Assembly (NCBI RefSeq): GCF_007754155.1
Contig: NZ_CP037423.1
Coordinates: forward strand, 9,978,938 to 10,042,937
DNA: 64,000 nt
Reading direction: 5' to 3'
Source of the DNA: Stieleria neptunia
Lineage (GTDB): Bacteria > Planctomycetota > Planctomycetia > Pirellulales > Pirellulaceae
The notes below the pieces were generated by a model, which searched no databases, had not been told where the DNA came from, and was given only the letters and a program-made list of their open reading frames with translations. A program made the position numbers and the translations under genes. Shown here one piece after another: positions 58,601 through 64,000 of the stretch. The stretch's first letter is position 1; each line of letters begins with the position of its first letter.

Positions 58601-59429
58601 CGAAGCAGCGGAGATGTTTTCGATCGCAGAGCATGCCGCACTGACCGGCGAAAATCAGGCCGCGGCCGCGCTGGGACGTTGCCGCACCGCGGCCTTGTCC
58701 GGCGATCTGGCCGCTGCGGAGGCTGCCGTTGGACGCGCGATCGACCTCGAACCCGCTTGCGATCTCCTCGCCTCCGTTCGCTCCATCGCGACCGAACTGA
58801 GTCGCCGAAAACGTTCCCCAGACGTCGACGAAATGCAAATCGCCGCGTTGGAAGCGTTCATCAAATCGCTCGCCAAATTGCCTCGAGCGACCAAGATCGA
58901 CGTGATGCCCGCCGCCGACCCCCGACGATCGTCCGCGGCCTCGATCCTCAATGGCGGCTTCGAACTCGATTCGATCCGCTACTGGAACTCCATTTCCGGA
59001 GCCAAGTGGGAAACCACGCCTGGGTTTGCATCCTCCGCCCAAATCAGCCCGGAGGCCCACTCGGGAAACCGCTCGCTGCGTCTCACCGTGTCCGCTGCCG
59101 ACGGCGACGGTGTCGCCAACGCCTCGGGCCGAACCGGCCAGGAGTTTTCCGTCGTCGCCGGCCAGCGCTACCGACTCTCTTGTTGGGCCAAAGCCGAGCG
59201 ACTGGCCGCCGGTGCGATGCGAATCGTCGGTCCCGCCGGCGAGACACTGATCGAGTTCGATCCCGGCAGCTATGACTGGCGCCGGGTGGCGGCACCGTTG
59301 ATCGTGACGCAAACCGCCGACGGCCGACGCGTTGCTGCCGGTACCATCGTCCCGGTCCGGATCCAAATCGTCGCCCGCGGGGACGGGACGCTGTGGCTGG
59401 ACGATTTCATGTGCCAGAGCACGCCGTAG
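55653..59429 (+). CDS. Ser/Thr protein kinase with helical repeats and a C-terminal jelly-roll domain
   Basis: The 1258-aa protein has a Hanks-type kinase domain (~85-390): GGLGEVLLAHD, Lys114 of VAIKQIK, HRDIKPSNIMV (~219), and DWGLAKL (DWG in place of DFG, common here). A membrane segment (~408-432, LAVTLLLLAIGGVFGSILW) is followed by a coiled coil and TPR-like helical repeats to ~1080. The end (~1090-1255) is a carbohydrate-binding-type jelly roll (GGFELDSIRYWNSISG, SGNRSLRLTVSAADGDG, YDWRRVAAPL). So it joins an inner kinase with a large outer sensor. The vWA and exported proteins upstream may be partners. Confidence 0.92.
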   Translation: MPDRNTIETIFLEAVELPADQLASFLDRRCGGDRELRDAVMELIEADRQAGDGAFLRSQLFTKDNLDEAATPIPDRPTNDDADRFRILRAYRQGGLGEVLLAHDRQLDRDVAIKQIKPRWADSEEARQRFIQEAKVTGRLEHPGIVPVYAMGTWPDGQHYYAMRFIEGDTMKDSIDRYHRPLQHSDSTDVKGLQLRELLSRFVDVCNTIQYAHSKRVLHRDIKPSNIMVGPYGETLVVDWGLAKLLDEPVEESMTADLARAIAKGSGSTPTRIGGTVGTPQYMSPEQAQGKLESIGTRTDVYLLGATLYQILTGRPPHQDDSISRLLKKIAAGTLTRPRQIAADIAPPLESICLKAMAADPSDRYADPNQIADDVHRWMADQAVSVHKDPVSVRVNRWMRRHRTATSTLAVTLLLLAIGGVFGSILWNVANVRKLQAEQERRSKRLELDAKDRQRIAELQTTADAAETLAAIEVSRDRYTSALNVLRNTLPGVRSEPRLIEQADRIEQQADRIESLVDFYALAETVEQQNVLSRDTKALLACTTALKRLGIWDRTDWWTGLPDQDLSAEQIDRLRWDVYQQLMLMDAMLVKSIGIRLTGEGRVGGPSALLRAAGRLLTTNAGKAEAEAALVVSDRIDRFRLSESTRLYRSIANMRLGTGARLQGKDLGQTRNGPDAHSLAVLSMIAAIDPSFKLVFRGYQGDDALLTARDLFGRSAALNPNYYGTHLGLGQVHYLIAQRISDRRPDDLQWEDLAPALHSFGQCITLLPQRCFAFADRSSIYRWQARLIADDERYSPAERRRRATERLQWSLEDAQRAMQSYDVHPWVGWQAGQAFAELAQVDRALQLWIQTAIDTYPLGEIADMRFVAVDDLRGRAAIGDWLQQQLARPESQIRFNPVDGFTALAGVRLNQTRQDEALAAIESALDIDPNNLHARAIRGMILLRQRGFETAESDFQAVCDADPDHPLGTFGLAQCREHEGRLSEAAEMFSIAEHAALTGENQAAAALGRCRTAALSGDLAAAEAAVGRAIDLEPACDLLASVRSIATELSRRKRSPDVDEMQIAALEAFIKSLAKLPRATKIDVMPAADPRRSSAASILNGGFELDSIRYWNSISGAKWETTPGFASSAQISPEAHSGNRSLRLTVSAADGDGVANASGRTGQEFSVVAGQRYRLSCWAKAERLAAGAMRIVGPAGETLIEFDPGSYDWRRVAAPLIVTQTADGRRVAAGTIVPVRIQIVARGDGTLWLDDFMCQSTP

Positions 59430-59867
59430 CCGCGTAGTGCATGCTTTCCGCACCAATGGCGTGGCTTTCGTCAGCGGCAGAGCGCGAACCCAATGCCATG
59501 TCGTTTGACGCCAAGCGGGGTGTCTTTTGTTAGCGGCAGGGCGCGAGCCCTCCGGTCTTCCACGCTGAAACCGGACGGCTCGCGGGCTGTCGATTTAGTC
59601 GGGATCAGCTGAGTTAATGGTGAGCCGCTGGCCGTAAGGCCTCGGGCAACGTCGGAGTGCCCGGCCGCTTACGCGTCGCGGCTCACAAAACCGACAGACG
59701 GCTCGCGCCGTTCCGCTAACCTCTTCCAGGTAACGCGTTCGCGCCAATCGGCTGATCTTCCGACACTTTTTTTTCAGGTTTTGTTTCAGGGGTTTTGCGG
59801 CGACTGCCGCAGGGTCGTGTGTCAGGCAACTCACCCGATTCGAAACACACTCCACCGAGACAAAACC
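59430..59867. other. Intergenic region with a family C repeat
   Basis: The gap holds a long family C copy (59519-59712) in inverted form: GCGGCAGGGCGCGAGCCCTC, then GGTGAGCCGCTGGCCGTAAG and GCTTACGCGTCGCGGCTCAC. No gene was seen. Confidence 0.7.
59519..59712. repeat. Dispersed repeat, family C (long form)
   Basis: It starts TAGCGGCAGGGCGCGAGCCC, ends CGGACGGCTCGCGCCG-like, and contains an inverted version of the 44365-44515 element. Inverted arms predict a strong cruciform. Confidence 0.8.
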
Positions 59868-60479
59868 ATGAAACGTCAAACCCTTTGCACCGTCGCCGCC
59901 GCCACCCTGTTCACCCTCGCCTTGGCGGCTTCGCCCGCTGAAGTTTCCGCCCAATCGGCCGGATCTTGGGTCGACATCGCCCGCGGACGTGTCGGAGCCG
60001 GCGCCAACGCCGACGGCATGATCCAAATCGCCAAGTCTCGCAGCAGTTCGAAAAACGGCGTCGATTTCGGCCACGGATTCGCACTCGGAGCCGGCCCCAA
60101 CGGGCTTGCCATCAGCAACTCGATCGGTGTCGGCGGCGGCCAAGCCGGAGCGGCCCACAACGTGCAACTGAACATCGGACGAGGCGGTGCCCACGTCAGC
60201 CACGGCGGAGTGGTCACGCAGGGCGGCAACCGACGCGTGGTCAGCGGCGGACAGACCGGCACATCGGGAGGTCGAGTGTACGGCGGCAGCCATTCGACCG
60301 GCTACGGACAACACACCAAAGCGTACTCCAAGAGCCAGACGCGACAGTGGGGTGGCCAGGTCTATCAAGGACAGGTCAATCAATACCGGGCCTACCAAGG
60401 CCAACCCAACGCGACCCGTTCCCGGTCGATGCCGGCCCGCGTCATCCGCGGCGGCGGGATCCGAATGTTCGGCCGCTAA
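59868..60479 (+). CDS. Small secreted Gly-rich protein
   Basis: The start at 59868 (MKRQTLCTVAAATLFTLALA) gives a signal peptide and 203 aa in all. The mature protein is rich in Gly, Ser, Gln and Asn (SHGGVVTQGGNRRVVSGGQ) with no Cys after the signal and a basic C-terminus (VIRGGGIRMFGR). No family was recognised. It resembles the product at 62002-62610 in size, signal and composition. Confidence 0.72.
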   Translation: MKRQTLCTVAAATLFTLALAASPAEVSAQSAGSWVDIARGRVGAGANADGMIQIAKSRSSSKNGVDFGHGFALGAGPNGLAISNSIGVGGGQAGAAHNVQLNIGRGGAHVSHGGVVTQGGNRRVVSGGQTGTSGGRVYGGSHSTGYGQHTKAYSKSQTRQWGGQVYQGQVNQYRAYQGQPNATRSRSMPARVIRGGGIRMFGR

Positions 60480-60500
60480 ACGAAACACACCCGCAACCAA

Positions 60501-60529
60501 GCCTCCGACCCACGGTCGGGGGCTTTTTT
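60501..60529 (+). terminator. Terminator after the Gly-rich protein gene
   Basis: GCCTCCGACC pairs with GGTCGGGGGC around CAC, followed by six T. It lies 22 bp after the stop. Confidence 0.9.
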
Positions 60530-60702
60530 GCGTTGGCCAACGGGTGGCTGCCGCGAGCGCCCCGCCAACGACGTCACCCTCCTTGGCAGCCTCGTTCTTT
60601 AGTCACCCTCCTGCCAGGAGGGTGACTTTCAAACTGCACGAATCACCCTGCTTTCCCCCGCTTTCGTTTTCCAATCCCGACTCCATTTTCAGGACCGTTC
60701 CC

Positions 60703-61338
60703 ATGACCCTTCGACTCTTCAGCGGCAGTGCCGCCACCCTGCTCGTCGCGTTTGCCGTCTTGGCCCAGACGCCACCTGCGGCGGCCGAGCCCGAACCGGA
60801 ACTCACCCTCCAACCCGTTCCGGCATTGCTGCGTCTGCATCTGCCCATCCTGGGTGAACAACGCGGCGTGCTGGTCGAGGCCGTCGCCGCGGAGTCGGCT
60901 GCCGCGGGCGCCGGACTCCGTGCCGGCGACGTCATCTTGGAAGCCGGTGGGCGAGCCGTCATCACAGGCGATGCACTGGAGCAGCCGGACCCGGCGTTTC
61001 CGATCGTGGTGCTGCGCCGCGGCCGCACGCAGGTGTTGCAACCGGCGGCCACGGAAAACCGGTTCTTTGATCGGATGTTCGGTCCCCCGATGCCGGGCAA
61101 TCGACGGAGCGGGACCAGCGTCAGTTCTTCGGCGATCAGTTCCGGTTCTGGCAGTCGCGCCGTTTCGGTCAGTCGCGCCGGTGACCAGATCGCGATCGAA
61201 ATGTCGTTGCCGGAACTGGCCGAGGGCCCGATCCGATTTCGAGGCACGGCGGCGGAAATCGAGCAACAACTGCGACAGAGCACGCTCGGCGAAGCGGTCA
61301 AACGCGAGGTCCGAACGGTGCTCCGTCAGTCTCGCTAG
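60703..61338 (+). CDS. Exported PDZ-domain protein
   Basis: The start at 60703 (MTLRLFSGSAATLLVAFAVL) gives a signal peptide and 211 aa. A PDZ domain follows (~45-115): LGEQRGVLVEAVAAESAAAG, AGLRAGDVILEAGGRAVITG. The C-terminal part is Ser/Arg-rich, then helical (IEQQLRQSTLGEAVKREVR). There is no protease domain, so it is a protein-binding periplasmic factor at most. CACCCTCCTGCCAGGAGGGT (60603-60622) just upstream is a hairpin. Confidence 0.82.
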   Translation: MTLRLFSGSAATLLVAFAVLAQTPPAAAEPEPELTLQPVPALLRLHLPILGEQRGVLVEAVAAESAAAGAGLRAGDVILEAGGRAVITGDALEQPDPAFPIVVLRRGRTQVLQPAATENRFFDRMFGPPMPGNRRSGTSVSSSAISSGSGSRAVSVSRAGDQIAIEMSLPELAEGPIRFRGTAAEIEQQLRQSTLGEAVKREVRTVLRQSR

Positions 61339-61463
61339 GGTGGTGACCGGTCGGGCGGTCAATGTCACGCGGCCTGTTGATTGAATCCGATCACACGTGA
61401 GATCCGCTTCCCTCGATCGATCTGATCGAACAGACGATCTCCGGTACCACAGCAATGGATCAC

Positions 61464-61539
61464 ACCCACGGATGGCAGCGCGTACCCACGGATCCCAGGC
61501 TGCTTTCTATCCGTGGGTTCGCTCTGCCATCCGTGGGTT
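61464..61539. repeat. Nested inverted repeats
   Basis: ACCCACGGATGGCAG faces CTGCCATCCGTGGGT, and within them ACCCACGGAT faces ATCCGTGGGT. The four copies of the CCCACGGAT word can form two alternative hairpins. Confidence 0.9.
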
Positions 61540-61737
61540 CATTTAAATCGGGCACTCGGGGCTGTCCTCAGGCTGGTGTTTCCAGCGTCGCGATGCAACC
61601 CGCCGGTTTGACTCCGCGATCCAATCAGACGGATGACCGGCGCATGACGTTTACCGCTAGACGGTCCACTCCGTTCAACTCGGTCCCAGGCTCCGCCCTA
61701 CGCCGTGAACGATTTATTTCCTGTGTTGGACGAGGTT

Positions 61738-61880
61738 TTAGCGGCAGGGCGCAAGCCCTCCGGCTTGCGCATCTTTGCCAACACACCGGAGGGCTCGCGC
61801 CCTGCCGCTGAAAAGTCGTTCACGGCGTAGGGCTCCGCCTTGGAACGCAAGCTGGAAGCGTACGCCACGGGGAGAAAAGT
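61738..61880. repeat. Family C short form with a family B copy
   Basis: AGCGGCAGGGCGCAAGCCCT at 61740 is mirrored by GAGGGCTCGCGCCCTGCCGC at 61792-61811, so the pair forms a ~20-bp stem. GCAAGCTGGAAGCGTACGCC (family B) follows at ~61848. Confidence 0.8.
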
Positions 61881-62001
61881 TTTCGAAAATCGTTCAGGGG
61901 TTTGACGGGTCGCGACGCAGGTGTCTGGTGAAGGCCGACAACACTGGCCGCCACCCACGAAACCCAGTTCTTTACCCCGCTTGTCCATCAGGAACAGACC
62001 C

Positions 62002-62610
62002 ATGAAACGCTTCGCAACCACCTTCGCCGTTGTCGCCCTCCTCGCCACCGCTGCATTCACCGGCAACGCCCACGCCCAAGTCTCTGCATCCAGCTACTCG
62101 ACCGGCGGCACCGCCGTCTCGAGTGCTTACGGCCGCGGCAACACGCGGTTGAATTCCTCGGCTTACGCCAGCGGCGGCGGCTACGCCCGATCGACGATGA
62201 CCGGCCGCGGAGTCAACGGCGGTTTCGCCAGCGGCAACAGTCGAGCCGTCTCCCACGGCGGTGTGGCGATCAGCAACGGCAACTCGTCGGCCAACGGCTG
62301 GGGTGCCCGCTCGCACTCCAATTCCCAGGCTCGCACCGTCGGCGGATTTGCCCGCAGCAACAGCAACGCGGTCGCCAACGGCAACTGGGCCAACGCCCGC
62401 TCCAACGCCGTCACCCGAACCTGGGGCACCTACGGCAGTTCGTCCTCCGAAGCGATCGACAATCGCCGGTCCACCAATCCCGTTTATCCGACCAACACGC
62501 CCAGCTACACCGGCGGCAATTACAGCAGCGGAACGACGGCAACGGTCTACCAAAACTCGACACCACGAGCGACCGTCTTCCGCAGCCGCAGCGTCCGACG
62601 CGGCTGGTGA
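62002..62610 (+). CDS. Small secreted Gly/Ser/Asn-rich protein
   Basis: The start at 62002 (MKRFATTFAVVALLATAAFT) gives a signal peptide and 202 aa. The mature part is low in complexity: many Gly-Ser-Asn runs (NGNSSANGWGARSHSNSQAR), scattered Tyr and Arg, no Cys. A basic end (VFRSRSVRRGW) resembles that of the protein at 59868-60479, so the two may be paralogous surface or matrix proteins. Function unknown. Confidence 0.72.
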   Translation: MKRFATTFAVVALLATAAFTGNAHAQVSASSYSTGGTAVSSAYGRGNTRLNSSAYASGGGYARSTMTGRGVNGGFASGNSRAVSHGGVAISNGNSSANGWGARSHSNSQARTVGGFARSNSNAVANGNWANARSNAVTRTWGTYGSSSSEAIDNRRSTNPVYPTNTPSYTGGNYSSGTTATVYQNSTPRATVFRSRSVRRGW

Positions 62611-62637
62611 GCCAGACGCCGAAACCATTTCTCCCGG

Positions 62638-62668
62638 CCTCGCACCGTTATCGGTGCGGGGTTTCTTT
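62638..62668 (+). terminator. Terminator after the Gly/Ser-rich protein gene
   Basis: CCTCGCACCG pairs with CGGTGCGGGG around TTAT, followed by TTTCTTT. Confidence 0.88.
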
Positions 62669-62856
62669 GTCATCCGAACCATCCAGTGGGATAGGCTTCC
62701 AGCCTGTCAATTCAGTGGGAGAGGCTTCCAGCCTCGAATGGCGCGACCATGGAGGTTGGTATTGGGCTATCGGAACGGTCCAGCATAGAAAAAACGCGAA
62801 ACGCGACTCAAAACAGCGATCTGGTCGATTGAGTGTGATGCGATCAGCCGATCGTT

Positions 62857-62922
62857 GTACGACGTCCTTTCTAGGTCGTCGGGAAGAGTCCTCCGGACGA
62901 CGGCCCGGAAGGGCCATCGTAC
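62857..62922. repeat. Dispersed palindromic repeat, family A
   Basis: GTACGACGTCCTTTCTAGGT ... GGAAGGGCCATCGTAC; see the copy at 1667-1733. The flanking sequence to ~62975 is also similar to that after the 1667-1733 copy, ending ACACCAACG in both. Confidence 0.8.
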
Positions 62923-63057
62923 GTGCGAAAAGCGGTCGTCCTAAGATGGACGGTCCCTCAAGACAAAACACCAACGGATTGCCGAATCCCTTTTTACTTC
63001 TGCCCGCTCGATCCTAAACTAGTAGATACCGATCCCCCCCTTACCCCCGGATCCGCC

Positions 63058-63840
63058 ATGTCTGACCCCCATCCCAACACCGATCCTGCTGTGGACGCGA
63101 TCGTCGAACAAGCCCTTCGCGGTGAAGTCCCCCGTCGCGATTTTCTGCGTCGACTGGTCGTCGCCGGACTGTCTTCGGCGGCTGCGTACCAGGTCCTCGA
63201 TGAAACCACAGCGGCGGCACAATCCGGTGGCTCAGGGCGGATCACCACCTTTGCCATCGGTGAAGAAGGCAGCACGCCCAAGCCGCCGACTCAAAAACCT
63301 TCGCCGAACCCTCCGATGACGACGCTAGCGGTCGGCGAAGAGTCGACGAAGCCGCCGGCAAACCAAGTCACCACCCGCGCCGTCGGCGAGGAGTCGACCA
63401 AGCCGCCGACGCCTCAAGCCACGACCTATGCCGTCGGCGAAGAATCAACCAAACCGCCGACCCCTCGGGCCACGACCTATGCCGTCGGCGAGGAATCATC
63501 CAAACCGCCGACCCCTCGGCCCACGACCCAAGCCGTCGGCGAAGAATCAACCATGCCGCCGACGACACTGTCCTATGGATTGGGCGAAGACGGACGACGT
63601 GCGACGACGATGGCCGTGGGGGAAGAAGGCCGACCGACGCCCAAACCCACCACGACCAACTGGTCCGGCGAAGAGTCTCGGGTGACAACCCATGCGGTGG
63701 GTGAAGAATCCAACAGCGTCCCGAAAGCCACCACGCTGGCCTGGGGCGAAGAAGGCTCGATCAAGAAGCCGCAATTCAAAGTGCCCTCGAGTCCCTTCAA
63801 GAACATCCCCCGGCCGTGGAAAAACTTTCGCCGTTGGTGA
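63058..63840 (+). CDS. Multi-core graspetide (plesiocin-like) precursor
   Basis: The 260-aa protein starts at 63058 (MSDPHPNTDPAVDAIVEQAL). After a leader (~1-60) with a twin-Arg stretch (PRRDFLRRLVVAGLSSAAAY) come eleven motifs. Ten fit TTxxxGEE, at residues 63, 88, 105, 122, 139, 156, 183, 199, 210 and 225; one is degenerate (TTLSYGLGED, 169). Five (88-156) are spaced by exactly 17 residues. TTxxxxEE is the core of group 2 graspetides (plesiocin), where Thr hydroxyls are ester-linked to Glu side chains by an ATP-grasp ligase. The probable ligase gene starts 22 bp downstream. Known precursors are much shorter with fewer cores. The linkers are Pro/Thr/Lys-rich (TKPPTPRA). The end is basic (RPWKNFRRW). 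Without the ligase it would look like a low-complexity Tat-exported protein. Confidence 0.85.
   Translation: MSDPHPNTDPAVDAIVEQALRGEVPRRDFLRRLVVAGLSSAAAYQVLDETTAAAQSGGSGRITTFAIGEEGSTPKPPTQKPSPNPPMTTLAVGEESTKPPANQVTTRAVGEESTKPPTPQATTYAVGEESTKPPTPRATTYAVGEESSKPPTPRPTTQAVGEESTMPPTTLSYGLGEDGRRATTMAVGEEGRPTPKPTTTNWSGEESRVTTHAVGEESNSVPKATTLAWGEEGSIKKPQFKVPSSPFKNIPRPWKNFRRW
63316..63570 (+). repeat. 51-bp coding tandem repeat of graspetide cores
   Basis: Five consecutive 51-bp units encode TTxAVGEES followed by an eight-residue Pro-rich linker. Similarity between units is high at the DNA level (GCCGTCGGCGARGARTC in most), which suggests expansion by duplication. Confidence 0.9.
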
Positions 63841-63862
63841 TCGTCCGAGCGAAACGCAAGAC

Positions 63863-64000
63863 ATGAATGCAAGAAACATCGACTTGGTGATCGTCGGCGG
63901 TGAATCCGACCCCAACACCCGGCGGATCGTCGACCAGGCCCACCTCCGCGGCGTCGATTATTTTTTCTGGGACACCGACCGGCCGGGCGCGCGTCAGATC
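63863..64000 (+). CDS. ATP-grasp ligase, 5' end only
   Basis: The first 46 codons of a gene run off the window, starting MNARNIDLVIVGGESDPNTR and ending PGARQI. A strand-Gly-Gly-Glu-Ser-Asp-Pro start, then a helix (RRIVDQAHLRGVD) and a strand with a Asp-Thr-Asp turn (YFFWDTDRPGA), is the usual N-terminal fold of MvdC/MvdD/PsnB-type ATP-grasp ligases. It begins 22 bp after the core-repeat gene, as ligases do in graspetide clusters. The catalytic part lies beyond the window, so the call rests on fold pattern and context. Confidence 0.7.
   Translation, partial: MNARNIDLVIVGGESDPNTRRIVDQAHLRGVDYFFWDTDRPGARQI

Larger units (their letters stand above)
61339..62001. other. Gene-poor region with inverted repeats
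   Basis: No gene was found in these 663 bp. It holds nested inverted repeats at 61464-61539 and a family C/B repeat block at 61738-61880. A frame at 61455-61811 has no domain or ribosome-binding site. Confidence 0.5.
62611..63057. other. Intergenic region upstream of the graspetide-like gene
   Basis: The gap holds a terminator (62638-62668), a family B-like duplicate (AGGCTTCCAGCCT at 62693 and 62723) and a family A repeat (62857-62922). The promoter of the precursor gene lies after these. Confidence 0.6.

Noticed and set aside
61455..61811. 118-aa ORF in the repeat-rich gap
   Set aside because: It runs through the nested inverted repeats and a family C repeat and has no family or start signal.

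Overview
The window reads as chromosomal DNA of a planctomycete of the Pirellulales, close to Rhodopirellula. The grounds are formylglycine sulfatases next to a glycoside hydrolase, a YTV-repeat wall protein, a giant Ser/Thr kinase with TPR-type repeats, scattered ribosomal-protein and amino-acid genes, GC-rich coding DNA and several families of short palindromic intergenic repeats. No rRNA, tRNA, CRISPR array or recognisable transposase gene was found.

Layout. 1-5.0 kb: the 3' part of a GH2 glycoside hydrolase and two sulfatases, a small polysaccharide-degradation cluster. 5.2-7.5 kb: an array of ~191-nt hairpin-forming direct repeats with a GxxExxY (PD-(D/E)XK-like) gene in its middle. 7.6-18.1 kb: a PQQ-propeller protein, a secreted protein with nine 9-residue repeats beside a methyltransferase, threonine synthase, a CheB-CheR-PAS-GAF-histidine-kinase fusion with its NarL-type regulator, and small genes. 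18.3-26.2 kb: a divergent cluster with a 1305-aa FtsK/EccC-like ATPase, an 88-aa WXG100-like protein, a 405-aa helical protein, a tail-anchored protein and a coiled-coil protein; a HIT hydrolase follows the ATPase. 26.2-32.5 kb: housekeeping genes (Sua5/TsaC, RNase PH, argF, argB, proC, sucB). 32.6-41.4 kb: a SWIM-SNF2 helicase and an ABC/Gld-like exporter operon. 41.6-43.7 kb: the YTV protein. 44.9-55.5 kb: a PAS-GAF-receiver protein, a PncC amidase, rplA-rplJ-rplL without rplK or rpoBC, a phosphoesterase, metK, a von Willebrand A protein and an exported protein. 55.7-62.6 kb: the Ser/Thr kinase and three small secreted proteins.

63.1-64.0 kb, right edge: a 260-aa protein with ten TTxxxGEE motifs plus one degenerate copy, followed 22 bp later by the start of a probable ATP-grasp ligase. 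TTxxxxEE is the core motif of plesiocin-type graspetides (omega-ester-linked RiPPs), so this looks like a large multi-core graspetide precursor with its macrocyclase. Its leader resembles a Tat signal, which is unusual. This locus, the repeat/GxxExxY array and the FtsK/WXG-like cluster are the three strongest candidates for undescribed systems.

Start codons were reassigned where a ribosome-binding site, a signal peptide or family alignment favoured an internal start. Homology calls rest on motifs read by eye; no database search was run.
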